Below, in pieces: positions 28,008 to 37,019 of a stretch of DNA of 64,000 bases; the first letter of the stretch is position 1, and every line of letters begins with the position of its first letter. The notes below the pieces were generated by a model that was given only the letters and a program-made list of their open reading frames with translations, searched no databases and was not told where the DNA came from. Where the stretch lies: assembly GCF_947501785.1 (NCBI RefSeq), contig NZ_CANMXB010000001.1, positions 2,794,501-2,858,500 of the forward strand. Reading direction: 5' to 3'. A program made the translations under genes and the position numbers. The stretch comes from an uncultured Litoreibacter sp. (lineage in GTDB: Bacteria > Pseudomonadota > Alphaproteobacteria > Rhodobacterales > Rhodobacteraceae).

Positions 28008-30025
28008 GGGGCTTTCCTAATCAGGGCATCCGCAGCAATGGCGTCGGTTGGGGTGCAGAGGAGCGGGTTCACCTCAATCTCAGCCAAGGTGTCGGCATGG
28101 TCGGTCACATAAGCCTGCACCGCGTTGATTGCGTCAAGCAACGCTTTACGGTCGATCGGCGGTTTGCCACGGTAACCCGACAGCAATGGCGCAATGCGCA
28201 AGGTGTCGAGCGCCGCCGCAATATCATCATCGCTGGCGGGGATGAGCAGGGAGGCGGTGTCGTCCCAAAGCTCCGCCAAAGTGCCCCCCGCGCCGATCGT
28301 TAGCAGGAAGCCATGGGCGGGGTCGCGCACGACGCCGATAAGCAGTTCCGCAACCACATCGGTCACCATCTCTTCGATCAGGACTGCGCCCTCTGCCAGT
28401 CTTGGCAATGCGTCGGCAATGTCCTGTACGGATTGCAGGTCAAGCGCGATGCCCGCCGCCCCGGTTTTGTGGGCGAGCCCTTGCACCTTGGCGACGACCG
28501 GAAAGCGCAAATCTGTCACGTTGGACAGGTCGGTGCGGTCGCGCAGCAAAGTGCCACCTGGGATTGCGAGGCCATAGGACCAGAGCGCCCGTTTGCCGTC
28601 GGCTTCGCTGAGCAAAACCGCGTCACGGTCCGGGCCAGGCTGAAGCAACGCTGCGGCAGACGGTGCCTTGCGCTGTGCGTCCGCCATGGCCTGCAAAGCC
28701 GCAGGCAAACCGTTCATCGGCACAACGCCGCCCGCGCTTAGTCTGTGGGCGACCTCTTCCGGCATCAGTTCTGGCAGGGAGGCCACCATCGCAATGTTGG
28801 CCCCGGTATCCGCCTTGACGCGCAGCGCGGCGTTGATGGCGCAATCCCAATCCGCTGAGTCACATCGGTCGGCGCGTGGGAAATCCACAACAATCATTGT
28901 CAGCGCCAGAGCGGGGTCAACGATTGCCGACCAGGCGGCCGTCATCGCGTCCTCGTCGCGCCAGATATAGGTGTGGTAATCGAGCGGGTTGGCCAACGCC
29001 ACTTTAGGCCCAAGTGCGGCGCGCAGGTCCGTTTTCTGTCGGTCGTTTAGTGGCGGGAAGCGAACCGCCTTTGCCTTTCCGATATCGGCGGCAAGCGAGG
29101 CTTCCCCGCCCGAACAGCTGATTGACGCTATGTTGCGGGACGCCAATGGGCCGGTCATGTGCAACAGCTTCAATGTCTCAAGAAAGCTGGAAAGGTCCGG
29201 ACTGCGCACGATACCCAGCCGATCCAAAAAGGCCTGCGCGCCGCTGTCTTGCCCCGCCAGGGACGCGGTGTGGGACACGGTGGCGGTGCGGGCTTGTTCG
29301 GACGCGCCGACCTTCAGGGCGACCACAGGTTTTTTCGCTGCATGGGCCTTTGCGGCAAACCGCTCCCACGCGGGCAGGTCGGAAAACCCTTCAATGTGCA
29401 GGCCAATAGCGGTGACGCGCGGATCGTCCAAAAGCGCTTCCGCAATATGGGCTTGGCTAAGCTGCGCTTGGTTGCCACACGTCACCATGTACCCAATGGG
29501 AAGACCGCGCATCTGCATCGTGAGATTGATCGATATGTTGGACGACTGCGTCAGGATGGCGACGCCGCTGTCCACCGGAACCAGACCGTGCTGATCCGGC
29601 CATATCGCGACACGATCAAGCGCATTAATGAAGCCGTAACAATTGGGCCCCAGGATCGGCATATCACCGGCGGCGCGCAACAATCGCTGTTGTGCGTCTG
29701 CGCCGCTGGCGTCTTCGGCGGTTGCCTCCGCAAATCCTGAAGCAAAGCAGACGGCACCCCCTGTGCCCTTCTTTCGCAATCGTTCGACGGCTCCGACCGT
29801 TGCTTCACGATTGATACCGACAAAGGCGGCATCTGGTGCTTCGGGCAACAAATGCGCGCCTGTCCAAGCCTTAACCCCAGCCACCTCGGGTTTGCTGGGG
29901 TGGATTGCGTAGAGTGTGCCGACATAGCCAAACTTCTGCGCTTGATGCAGAACGGCTTCACCCCATGCCCCGCCGCCAATGACCGCGATGGATTTTGGGT
30001 TGAACAAGCGGAGCAGCGGCTGCAT
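28004..30025 (-). CDS. ADP-forming acetate--CoA ligase family protein (fused alpha-beta)
   Basis: 673 residues: CoA-binding Rossmann domain (about 7-100, IAVIGGGAWGEAVL), two succinyl-CoA-ligase-like domains with the phospho-His segment TVSHTASLAG (about 245-255), and a C-terminal ATP-grasp domain (about 470-670, FPVVAKVQGLAHKTGAAGI). It makes an acyl-CoA with ATP to ADP + Pi. In this cluster it stands where a CaiC-type AMP-forming ligase or CaiB transferase would be expected. It overlaps the hydratase by ATGA. Confidence 0.88.
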   Translation of the reverse strand: MQPLLRLFNPKSIAVIGGGAWGEAVLHQAQKFGYVGTLYAIHPSKPEVAGVKAWTGAHLLPEAPDAAFVGINREATVGAVERLRKKGTGGAVCFASGFAEATAEDASGADAQQRLLRAAGDMPILGPNCYGFINALDRVAIWPDQHGLVPVDSGVAILTQSSNISINLTMQMRGLPIGYMVTCGNQAQLSQAHIAEALLDDPRVTAIGLHIEGFSDLPAWERFAAKAHAAKKPVVALKVGASEQARTATVSHTASLAGQDSGAQAFLDRLGIVRSPDLSSFLETLKLLHMTGPLASRNIASISCSGGEASLAADIGKAKAVRFPPLNDRQKTDLRAALGPKVALANPLDYHTYIWRDEDAMTAAWSAIVDPALALTMIVVDFPRADRCDSADWDCAINAALRVKADTGANIAMVASLPELMPEEVAHRLSAGGVVPMNGLPAALQAMADAQRKAPSAAALLQPGPDRDAVLLSEADGKRALWSYGLAIPGGTLLRDRTDLSNVTDLRFPVVAKVQGLAHKTGAAGIALDLQSVQDIADALPRLAEGAVLIEEMVTDVVAELLIGVVRDPAHGFLLTIGAGGTLAELWDDTASLLIPASDDDIAAALDTLRIAPLLSGYRGKPPIDRKALLDAINAVQAYVTDHADTLAEIEVNPLLCTPTDAIAADALIRKAP

Positions 30026-30034
30026 CAGCGCGGC

Positions 30035-30233
30035 CCTTCGGGGAGGATATTTTTAAACATGGAACGTAACAAAATATTAGGGTCAGCGCGCTTTTTTCGG
30101 AGGGCGGTACAGGCGGGGACGCCAATGGCCGCAACGTGGAAAGGCGCCCTGTTTGAGTGGATCACACAGGGCGCTGGACCGTGTACTGAAGGCTCAGTCT
30201 GTCTTTCCATGTTTAAAATATCCTCGCCGAAGG
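30035..30233. repeat. Inverted 29-30-bp repeat pair flanking 140 bp
   Basis: The sequence at 30035-30064 (starts CCTTCGGGGAGGATATTTTT, ends AAACATGGAA) returns inverted at 30205-30233 with one substitution and one missing T. The 140 bases between hold a second perfect 9-bp hairpin (30144-30152 with 30166-30174, GCGCCCTGT / ACAGGGCGC) and no credible gene. It fills most of the gap between the ligase start and the dehydrogenase stop. Confidence 0.75.
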
Positions 30234-30269
30234 CATGTCGAAACGGGGGCCATTAGCCTTAACGCTGGC

Positions 30270-31430
30270 TTAAGCGCCGAGTGGACGCAAGAGGTCCCGG
30301 GCGATGATGTGGCGCTGAATTTCTGAAGTGCCGTCCCAGATGCGTTCAACCCGGGCATCGCGCCAGAATCGTTCCAGCGGATAGTCATCCATCAAACCCA
30401 TGCCGCCGTGAATTTGGATCGCGGCGTCGGTGACGCGGGCCAGCATTTCCGTGGCATAGAGTTTGGCCGAGGCGATTTCGCGGTTTGACGACATGGATTT
30501 GTCCAGCCGGTCTGCGGCTGCCAACGTTAGCAGGTCAGCGGCATCAATTTCGGTGATCATATCGGCGATTTGGAATCCGACACCCTGGAACTTGCCGATA
30601 GGTTGGCCGAATTGTTCCCGCTCGGCGGCGTAGTTCAGCGCGTAGTCGAAGACCCGGCGCGCGCGCCCTACGGACATGGCGGCGACGGTGATACGGGTGG
30701 CGTAGAGCCATTCATTCATCACGGCGAAACCGCCATCAACCTGCCCCAAAACCTGCGCGTCGGGCAGGCGGCAGTCGTCGAATTCCAGGATCATGTTCTT
30801 GTAGCCGCGATGCGACACCGATTTGTATCCGTCGCGGATGGTGAAGCCGGGTGTGCCGCGATCCACGAGGAACGTGGTGATGCGTTTTTTGGGGCCGCGC
30901 GGGGTGTCGTCCTCGCCGGTCGCGATAAAGACGATGATGAAATCAGCGTGTTCAGCACCGGAGATGAAGTGTTTGGTGCCGTTCACCACCCAATCGCCCC
31001 CGTCGCGCACTGCGTTGCATTTCATGCCGCGCACATCGGAGCCCGCGCCGGGTTCGGTCATCGCGAGCGCGTCCATTTTTTCGCCGCGCACTGCAGGCAT
31101 AAGGTAGCGCTCTCTTTGATCCCCCTCGCACGCCATCAAGATGTTCTGAGGTCTACCGAAAAAATGGTTCAACGCCATCGACCCGCGTCCAAGCTCGCGT
31201 TCGACCAATGCGAAATCCAAATGGGACAGGCCCGCGCAACCGACTTCCTCTGGGAAGTTGCAGGCGTAAAAGCCCAGATCGAGGGTCTTTTGCTTGATGT
31301 CTTGCGCGATTTCGGCGGGGACCTCGCCTGTGCGTTCGACCAGATCCTCGTGCGGATAGATCTCTTTTTCGACAAAGCTGCGCACGGTGGAGACGATCAT
31401 CTCCTGCTCTTCGTTCAGGCCGTATTGCAT
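30270..31430 (-). CDS. Acyl-CoA dehydrogenase, crotonobetainyl-CoA reductase-like
   Basis: 386 residues, a full FAD acyl-CoA dehydrogenase: N-terminal helical domain, middle beta domain (ALAMTEPGAGSDVRGM, VNGTKHFISGA), and C-terminal helical domain with REQFGQPIGKFQ, QIHGGMGLMDDYPLERFWRDAR and a closing IWDGTSEIQRHIIAR. The motif RTVRSFVEKEIYP-like N-terminus and genomic place beside a CaiD-like hydratase point to carnitine-type substrates. It is 13 bases downstream of the class II aldolase gene on the same strand, so they are co-transcribed. Confidence 0.85.
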   Translation of the reverse strand: MQYGLNEEQEMIVSTVRSFVEKEIYPHEDLVERTGEVPAEIAQDIKQKTLDLGFYACNFPEEVGCAGLSHLDFALVERELGRGSMALNHFFGRPQNILMACEGDQRERYLMPAVRGEKMDALAMTEPGAGSDVRGMKCNAVRDGGDWVVNGTKHFISGAEHADFIIVFIATGEDDTPRGPKKRITTFLVDRGTPGFTIRDGYKSVSHRGYKNMILEFDDCRLPDAQVLGQVDGGFAVMNEWLYATRITVAAMSVGRARRVFDYALNYAAEREQFGQPIGKFQGVGFQIADMITEIDAADLLTLAAADRLDKSMSSNREIASAKLYATEMLARVTDAAIQIHGGMGLMDDYPLERFWRDARVERIWDGTSEIQRHIIARDLLRPLGA

Positions 31431-31442
31431 GTCTGTGGGGTC

Positions 31443-32192
31443 CTACTCAGCGTAGTTAGAGCCTTCTTCATCCAGCAGTGCCTTCAGCTCTGCCAGATGC
31501 CGGATATCTTGTTCAGGGTAGTTTTCGATCTCGTCGGCTGTCTTGGCGGCAATCTCGTCGGGCAGGATCGACAGCGGCTGGCCGGTTTGCAGCGCGCGAA
31601 TATAGACCTCGCAGGCGCGTTCGAAGAAATACATGCGGTTGAAGGTTTCCGCGACGGTGTCCCCAATGACCATAATGCCGTGGTTGCCCATAATCATGAC
31701 CTTCTTCTTGGGGTCATCAAACAGCTGCGCGCAGCGTTCGCCTTCCTCCTCAAACGCCAGCCCGCCGTAATTGTCGTCAACCACCTGGCGGTCGTAGAAC
31801 ATGGCGGCGTTTTGCTCCAGCGGGGGGAGGATCTTGTCCTTCATACAGGCCAGCACCGTGGCGTGCACGGAATGCACATGCATGGCGCAGCGCGCATGTG
31901 GGCAGTGGCGATGTAGCCCACCATGCAGGCCCCAAGCGGTCGGATCGGGGGCGTTTGGGCCTTCCAGAGTTGCGGGGTCGTTGGCGTCGATGACCAGCAT
32001 GTCGGACGCCTTGATGCGGCTGAAATGCATCTGGTTGGGGTTCATCAGGAACTTGGTGCCGTCGTCATTGATGGCGAGGGAAAAGTGGTTGGACACGCCT
32101 TCATGCATGTTCAGCTTCACGGTCCAGCGGAAGGCGGCGGCCAGATCGACGCGCTCCTGCCAGTGTTCGATATTGTTGCGTGTGCCGTCCAT
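31443..32192 (-). CDS. Class II aldolase/adducin family protein
   Basis: 249 residues from the ATG at 32192, which follows GGGAGG; the open frame to 32276 adds a low-complexity Ala/Ser stretch and is not used. Metal-site histidines appear in HCPHARCAMHVHSVH and a third in the GNHGIMVIG segment, where adducin-type domains have a His. The family holds aldolases and many uncharacterised enzymes. Its place before the acyl-CoA dehydrogenase suggests a linked pathway, but the reaction is unknown. Confidence 0.82.
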   Translation of the reverse strand: MDGTRNNIEHWQERVDLAAAFRWTVKLNMHEGVSNHFSLAINDDGTKFLMNPNQMHFSRIKASDMLVIDANDPATLEGPNAPDPTAWGLHGGLHRHCPHARCAMHVHSVHATVLACMKDKILPPLEQNAAMFYDRQVVDDNYGGLAFEEEGERCAQLFDDPKKKVMIMGNHGIMVIGDTVAETFNRMYFFERACEVYIRALQTGQPLSILPDEIAAKTADEIENYPEQDIRHLAELKALLDEEGSNYAE

Positions 32193-32288
32193 GAGAGCCT
32201 CCCGTTTGGGGTACGTAATCACGCCGGTCGCGGCCGCGCTAGCATTTTTGCGACTTGCGCTTGCCGGATTAGTCATGACAATTGGTAC

Positions 32289-34091
32289 ATGGAACAGACC
32301 TCATTAAAAACTTGGGCGGAATGTGCGGCGCGGCTGGTGGCTGTGGCGGCAGGACGCGAAGCGGCGGACACGGTTATTCGTGGTGGCATTTGGGTGAATG
32401 TGCACACCCGTGAGACGCTGGAAGGCCATGATCTGGCGATTGCCGACGGGCGGTTCGCCTATTGTGGGCCAGACGCCTCTCATTGCATTGGACCTGATAC
32501 CGAGATCGTTGAGGCGCAGGGGCGCTACATGATCCCCGGGCTTTGCGACGGGCATATGCATATTGAAAGCGGGATGCTGACGCCTGCCGAATTTGCCGCC
32601 GCGGTGATCCCGCATGGCACGACGACAATGTTCACCGACCCGCATGAGATTGCGAATGTTTTGGGCCTGCCCGGTGTACGGCTGATGCATGATGAGGGTC
32701 TAATCCAGCCCATTTCTATCTTTACTCAGATGCCAAGCTGCGCGCCGTCCGCCCCGGGGTTGGAGACGACCGGCTATGAGATTGGGCCGGATGACGTGGC
32801 GGAGGCCATGTCCTGGCCGGGGATCATAGGCTTGGGGGAGATGATGAATTTCCCCGGAGTTGTGAACGGCAGCCAGCAGATGCTGGCGGAGATTGCGCAG
32901 ACGCAGAAGGCGGGCAAGACGGTGGGTGGGCATTATGCCTCGCCCGATCTTGGCCCAAACTTTCATGCCTATGCGGCAGGTGGGCCGGCGGATGATCACG
33001 AAGGCACATGCGAGGCGGACGCGATTGCGCGGGTGCGGCAGGGGATGCGGTCGATGATGCGCCTAGGCTCCGCCTGGTATGATGTGGAAACGCAGATCAC
33101 TGCGGTGACCAAAAAGGGGTTGGACCCACGCGGTTTCATCCTGTGCACGGATGACTGCCATTCCGGCACGTTGGTCAATGACGGGCATATGAACCGGGTG
33201 GTGCGCCACGCGATTGCGTGCGGATGTGACCCGGTGATTGCGCTGCAGATGGCCACAATCAATACGGCGACGCATTTCGGGTTGGAGCGGGAGCTGGGGT
33301 CCATTGCCCCGGGCCGCCGCGCGGATGTGATTCTAACGTCTGACCTTGAGACACTGCCGATTGAATGGGTGATGGCGCAGGGCAAGGTGGTGGCCGAGGG
33401 CGGTACGATCACGACGGAATGCCCGCATTTGGATTGGCCCACTGACGCCCGGCAGACAGTGAGACTGGGCAAGGCACTAGATGCGGCAGACTTTGAGATA
33501 CATGCCCCAATACAGGCTGAACAACTGACCGCCAATGTGATTGGCGTGGTCGAAAATCAAGCGCCTACAAAAGCGTTGAAGCGTGAAGTTCAGGTGGAAC
33601 TGGGACTAATCTCAGCACAAGGTGGCATCGCGCAAATTGCGCTTGTCGAACGGCATCGCGCCACAGGCGACGTGGTCAACGCGTTGGTCGAGGGCTTCGG
33701 CTATACAGGCGAGATGGCCATGGCCTCCACCGTGGCGCATGACAGTCACCATATGATCGTGATCGGAACGTCGCGCGAGATGATGGCCAAGGCGGCCAAC
33801 CGTTTGGGCGAGGTCGGCGGCGGCGTCACCGTCTGGAAGGATGACGCGGAACTGGCACTGGTGGAACTGCCGATTGCGGGCCTGATGAGCGACAGCCCTG
33901 CCAAAGACGTGGCCGCGAAGGCCGACCAAATGGTCGCGGCCATGCAGGCCTGCGGCTGCACATTGAACAACGCCTATATGCAGCACTCGCTGCTGGCATT
34001 GGTTGTCATCCCGGAGTTACGGATCTCTGATCTGGGTCTGGTGGATGTGACCAAATTTGAAATGACAGAACTGTTTGAGGACACTGAATGA
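32289..34091 (+). CDS. ade: Adenine deaminase
   Basis: 600 residues of the AdeC/YicP metal-dependent amidohydrolase type. Deaminates adenine to hypoxanthine. The metal-binding DGHMHIESGMLTPAEF, TTTMFTDPHEIANVLG, the HYASPDLG and CTDDCHS segments, and the C-terminal AdeC domain (GGGVTVW) are present. The ATG at 32289 is weakly supplied with a ribosome site. The stop overlaps the ATG of the AMP nucleosidase gene, linking production and use of adenine. Confidence 0.92.
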   Translation: MEQTSLKTWAECAARLVAVAAGREAADTVIRGGIWVNVHTRETLEGHDLAIADGRFAYCGPDASHCIGPDTEIVEAQGRYMIPGLCDGHMHIESGMLTPAEFAAAVIPHGTTTMFTDPHEIANVLGLPGVRLMHDEGLIQPISIFTQMPSCAPSAPGLETTGYEIGPDDVAEAMSWPGIIGLGEMMNFPGVVNGSQQMLAEIAQTQKAGKTVGGHYASPDLGPNFHAYAAGGPADDHEGTCEADAIARVRQGMRSMMRLGSAWYDVETQITAVTKKGLDPRGFILCTDDCHSGTLVNDGHMNRVVRHAIACGCDPVIALQMATINTATHFGLERELGSIAPGRRADVILTSDLETLPIEWVMAQGKVVAEGGTITTECPHLDWPTDARQTVRLGKALDAADFEIHAPIQAEQLTANVIGVVENQAPTKALKREVQVELGLISAQGGIAQIALVERHRATGDVVNALVEGFGYTGEMAMASTVAHDSHHMIVIGTSREMMAKAANRLGEVGGGVTVWKDDAELALVELPIAGLMSDSPAKDVAAKADQMVAAMQACGCTLNNAYMQHSLLALVVIPELRISDLGLVDVTKFEMTELFEDTE

Positions 34092-35572
34092 TTAAATCTG
34101 ACGCCGACCTGCCCGTAGAAACCGTCGAAACACCCGCTGCGGAATTCTTTTCCGACCCTGAAAAGGCGGTCGACCGGCTTTGCGAGTTGTATATGTCGGC
34201 GACAGGGTTCCTGACGGCCAAGTTTGGGGCTGCACTTGCCGGCGCTACGCCTACCGCACGCTACCGTGCTTTCTATCCGGAAATCCGGCTGACCACGACG
34301 ACCTTTGCGCAGGTTGATAGCAGGCTGAGTTTTGGGCATGTCGCGTCTCCGGGAACTTATTCTGCAACCATCACCCGACCCGATCTTTACCGCAGCTATC
34401 TCAAGCAGCAGATCCGGCTGTTGATCGAGCACCATGGGGTTGAAGTGAAGATTGGCGCATCCGATACGCCTATGCCGGTGCATTTTGCCGCCGCTGCCGA
34501 CCCCGATCTGACCGTGCCGCAAGACGGCGCTATGTCGTTCACGTTGCGTGACGTGTTTGACGTGCCGGACCTGTCCACGACCAATGATGACATCGTGAAT
34601 GGGCACAGCATGACCCACCCCGATGGCAGCAACCATTTGTCGGGGTTCACGGCGCAGCGGATCGACTATTCGCTGGCGCGGCTGGCGCATTACACGGCGA
34701 CCGACCCGGAGCATTTTCAGAACCATGTGCTGTTCACCAACTACCAGTTCTACGTTGAGGAATTCGAGGGCTACGCGCGCCAGATGCTTGCTGATCCGGA
34801 CAGTGGCTACACGGCCTTTGTGAGCACCGGTAACCACGTGCTGACCGACCATGACGGTCCAATTCCCGTGACCGAAAAGATGCCGCAGATGCCAACCTAT
34901 CACTTGAAGAAAGCCGATGGGTCCGGGATCACGCTAGTCAACATTGGCGTTGGTCCATCCAACGCCAAAACGGCCACCGACCATATTGCGGTGTTGCGGC
35001 CGCACGCGTGGTTGATGGTGGGGCACTGCGCGGGGTTGCGGAACTCGCAATCGCTTGGTGATTTTGTCCTCGCCCATGCCTATCTGCGCGAAGACCATGT
35101 GCTGGATGACGACCTGCCCGTTTGGGTGCCCATCCCCGCGCTGGCCGAGGTGCAGATTGCTTTGGAGGACGCGGTTGAGGAAGTGACCGAGCTGGAAGGC
35201 TACGACCTGAAGCGGATCATGCGGACGGGTACTGTCGCGACCATTGATAACCGCAACTGGGAATTACGCGACCAGTCGGGGCCGGTGCACCGGTTGAGCC
35301 AGTCCCGCGCCATTGCGCTTGACATGGAGAGCGCCACGATCGCGGCCAATGGATTCCGGTTCCGCGTGCCCTACGGGACATTGTTGTGCGTCTCCGACAA
35401 GCCGCTGCATGGCGAATTGAAGCTGCCGGGCATGGCCTCAGAATTCTACAAAACGCAGGTTGCGCGACACCTCTTGATCGGAATTAGGGCTATGGAACGG
35501 CTGTCAGAGATGCCGTTGGAGCGGCTACATTCGCGGAAATTGCGCAGTTTTGAGGAAACAGCCTTCCTCTAA
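34088..35572 (+). CDS. amn: AMP nucleosidase
   Basis: 494 residues. Hydrolyses AMP to adenine and ribose 5-phosphate. It has the N-terminal Amn domain (FFSDPEKAVDRLCELY, YRAFYPEIRLTT) and a C-terminal nucleoside-phosphorylase fold with IGVGPSNAKTATDHIAVLRPHAWLMVGHCAGLR and the MESATIAANGFRFRVPYGT segment. ATGA overlap with ade: AMP goes to adenine here and to hypoxanthine with the upstream enzyme. Confidence 0.95.
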   Translation: MIKSDADLPVETVETPAAEFFSDPEKAVDRLCELYMSATGFLTAKFGAALAGATPTARYRAFYPEIRLTTTTFAQVDSRLSFGHVASPGTYSATITRPDLYRSYLKQQIRLLIEHHGVEVKIGASDTPMPVHFAAAADPDLTVPQDGAMSFTLRDVFDVPDLSTTNDDIVNGHSMTHPDGSNHLSGFTAQRIDYSLARLAHYTATDPEHFQNHVLFTNYQFYVEEFEGYARQMLADPDSGYTAFVSTGNHVLTDHDGPIPVTEKMPQMPTYHLKKADGSGITLVNIGVGPSNAKTATDHIAVLRPHAWLMVGHCAGLRNSQSLGDFVLAHAYLREDHVLDDDLPVWVPIPALAEVQIALEDAVEEVTELEGYDLKRIMRTGTVATIDNRNWELRDQSGPVHRLSQSRAIALDMESATIAANGFRFRVPYGTLLCVSDKPLHGELKLPGMASEFYKTQVARHLLIGIRAMERLSEMPLERLHSRKLRSFEETAFL

Positions 35573-35708
35573 CCCTCCGAAATGGCAGAAAAACGCAGAA
35601 AAATAGGGCTTTTGGCACACTAATCGTTGTGGTCCGCCTCTATATTCAGTTAGATTCGCCCAATAAGCCCCCACCGATTGGGGATAAGATTTAAGAGGGA
35701 GACAGCTC

Positions 35709-35999
35709 ATGGCGTCGAAACCAATGACCAAAACACAACTGGTCGCAGCACTGGCTGAAGAAGCAGGCACCGACAAAAAAGGCGCAACTGCGGCTTTGGA
35801 AGGTATCATCAACATCATCACTCGCGAAGTGTCCGGCGGCGGCGCCGTGACTTTGCCAGGCGTCGGCAAAATCTACTGCCGCGAGCGTCCAGCACGCATG
35901 GTCCGCAACCCCGCCACGGGCGAGCAGATCCACAAAGACGCGGACAAAGTGGTCAAGATGACCATCGCGAAAGCACTGAAGGACAGCGTGAACGGCTAA
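35709..35999 (+). CDS. hup: HU-family nucleoid DNA-binding protein
   Basis: 96 residues. Small basic dimeric protein that bends DNA. It matches HU: MTKTQLVAALAEEAG helix, EVSGGGAVTLPGVGKI beta strands, the arm with ARMVRNPATGE, and a C-terminal KAL helix. AAGAGGGAGA lies before the ATG. A good terminator follows at 36028, so it is a single-gene unit. I cannot tell HupA from HupB or an IHF-like variant by name. Confidence 0.93.
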   Translation: MASKPMTKTQLVAALAEEAGTDKKGATAALEGIINIITREVSGGGAVTLPGVGKIYCRERPARMVRNPATGEQIHKDADKVVKMTIAKALKDSVNG

Positions 36000-36027
36000 T
36001 CGCCTTCTCGCAATCTTAGAGAATTTG

Positions 36028-36056
36028 GGGTCGCCTTCGGGCGGCCCTTTTCTTTT
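36028..36056 (+). terminator. Rho-independent terminator of the HU gene
   Basis: GGGTCGCC (36028-36035) and GGCGGCCC (36040-36047) form an 8-bp stem with one G-T wobble and a TTCG loop, followed by TTTTCTTTT. Confidence 0.88.
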
Positions 36057-36102
36057 GCGATGTTTGGCCTGATTGTGCGCCTGCCGGCGCGCCTGATCTT
36101 TG

Positions 36103-36138
36103 CGCCTCCGGCGGGAGTATTTTCGCCAAAACGAAGCC
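36103..36138. repeat. Second copy of the 36-base intergenic repeat
   Basis: 34 of 36 bases equal those at 22707-22742. Here it lies between the HU terminator and the DMT transporter start, in the same orientation; the upstream hairpin arm is only partly kept (GCCGG at 36083 with CCGGC at 36108). Confidence 0.65.
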
Positions 36139-36149
36139 AGGAGCGGTGC

Positions 36150-37019
36150 GTGGATTTCAAAGCGATTGTGATGGGGCTGGCCTTCGCGTTGATCTGGTCG
36201 AGCGCATTTACTTCGGCGCGATTTATCGTCACTCAAGCGCCGCCGCTGACGGTGTCAGCACTGCGGTTTTTAATTGCCGGGGTGATCGCGGTTTGCATCG
36301 CCTGGGCGCTGGGCCAGAACTGGCGCCTGACCAAGGGGCAGTGGCGGGCGGTGGTGATCTTTGGGATCTGCCAGAACGCGATTTATCTGGGGCTGAACTT
36401 TGTAGCGATGCAGACGGTTCAAGCGTCTTTGGCGGCGATCATCGCGTCTTCGATGCCGCTGTTGGTCGGGCTGATTGGATGGGTGGTTTTGCGCGATCGG
36501 TTGCCGTTGCTGGGCGTCGTCGGTTTGATTGTGGGTTTCGCCGGTGTCGCGCTGATTATGGGCGCGCGCTTGCAAGGCGGGATTGATCTGGTTGGGGTCA
36601 GTCTTTGCGTGATCGCGGCACTGGCCTTGGCCGTGGCGACGTTGGCCATGCGGGGGGCGTCATCCGGGGGGAACCTGATGATGGTTGTTGGCTTGCAGAT
36701 GTTGGTGGGTGCCGCCGTTTTGGGTGTTGTGGCGTTTGTCTTCGAGGACATGCGGATTGACTGGAATGTGCCGCTGGGGCTGGCCTTTGCCTACACGGCA
36801 ATTGTTCCGGGGATTATCGCGACATTTATCTGGTTCGTTCTGGTTGCCAGAATTGGGGCGGTGAAGGCGGCGACGTTTCACTTTTTGAACCCGTTTTTCG
36901 GGGTCGCAATTGCGGCCGTTCTGCTGGGAGAAAGCCTGGGGTTTTGGGACCTGATCGGGGTCGCGGTCATCACCGCCGGCATTTTGGCGGTTCAGCTTTC
37001 CAAGCAGGCTACCCGATAG
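36150..37019 (+). CDS. DMT-family (EamA) transporter
   Basis: 289 residues with ten hydrophobic segments and the two EamA repeats (about 5-140 and 150-285), as in drug/metabolite exporters such as RhaT/YdcZ relatives. The [10 protein letters not shown] motif follows the first helix. I took GTG 36150 (CAGGAG upstream) because the open frame before it reads across an intergenic repeat. The substrate is unknown. The 3' end overlaps the convergent aroC by 11 bases. Confidence 0.85.
   Translation: MDFKAIVMGLAFALIWSSAFTSARFIVTQAPPLTVSALRFLIAGVIAVCIAWALGQNWRLTKGQWRAVVIFGICQNAIYLGLNFVAMQTVQASLAAIIASSMPLLVGLIGWVVLRDRLPLLGVVGLIVGFAGVALIMGARLQGGIDLVGVSLCVIAALALAVATLAMRGASSGGNLMMVVGLQMLVGAAVLGVVAFVFEDMRIDWNVPLGLAFAYTAIVPGIIATFIWFVLVARIGAVKAATFHFLNPFFGVAIAAVLLGESLGFWDLIGVAVITAGILAVQLSKQATR

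Noticed and set aside
30570-31916. 448-codon open frame opposite the acyl-CoA dehydrogenase and aldolase genes
   Set aside because: Crosses two certain genes on the other strand and has no family resemblance.
35612-35646. Promoter of the HU gene (TTGGCA ... TATATT)
   Set aside because: The spacer would be 23 bases, too long for a sigma-70 promoter.
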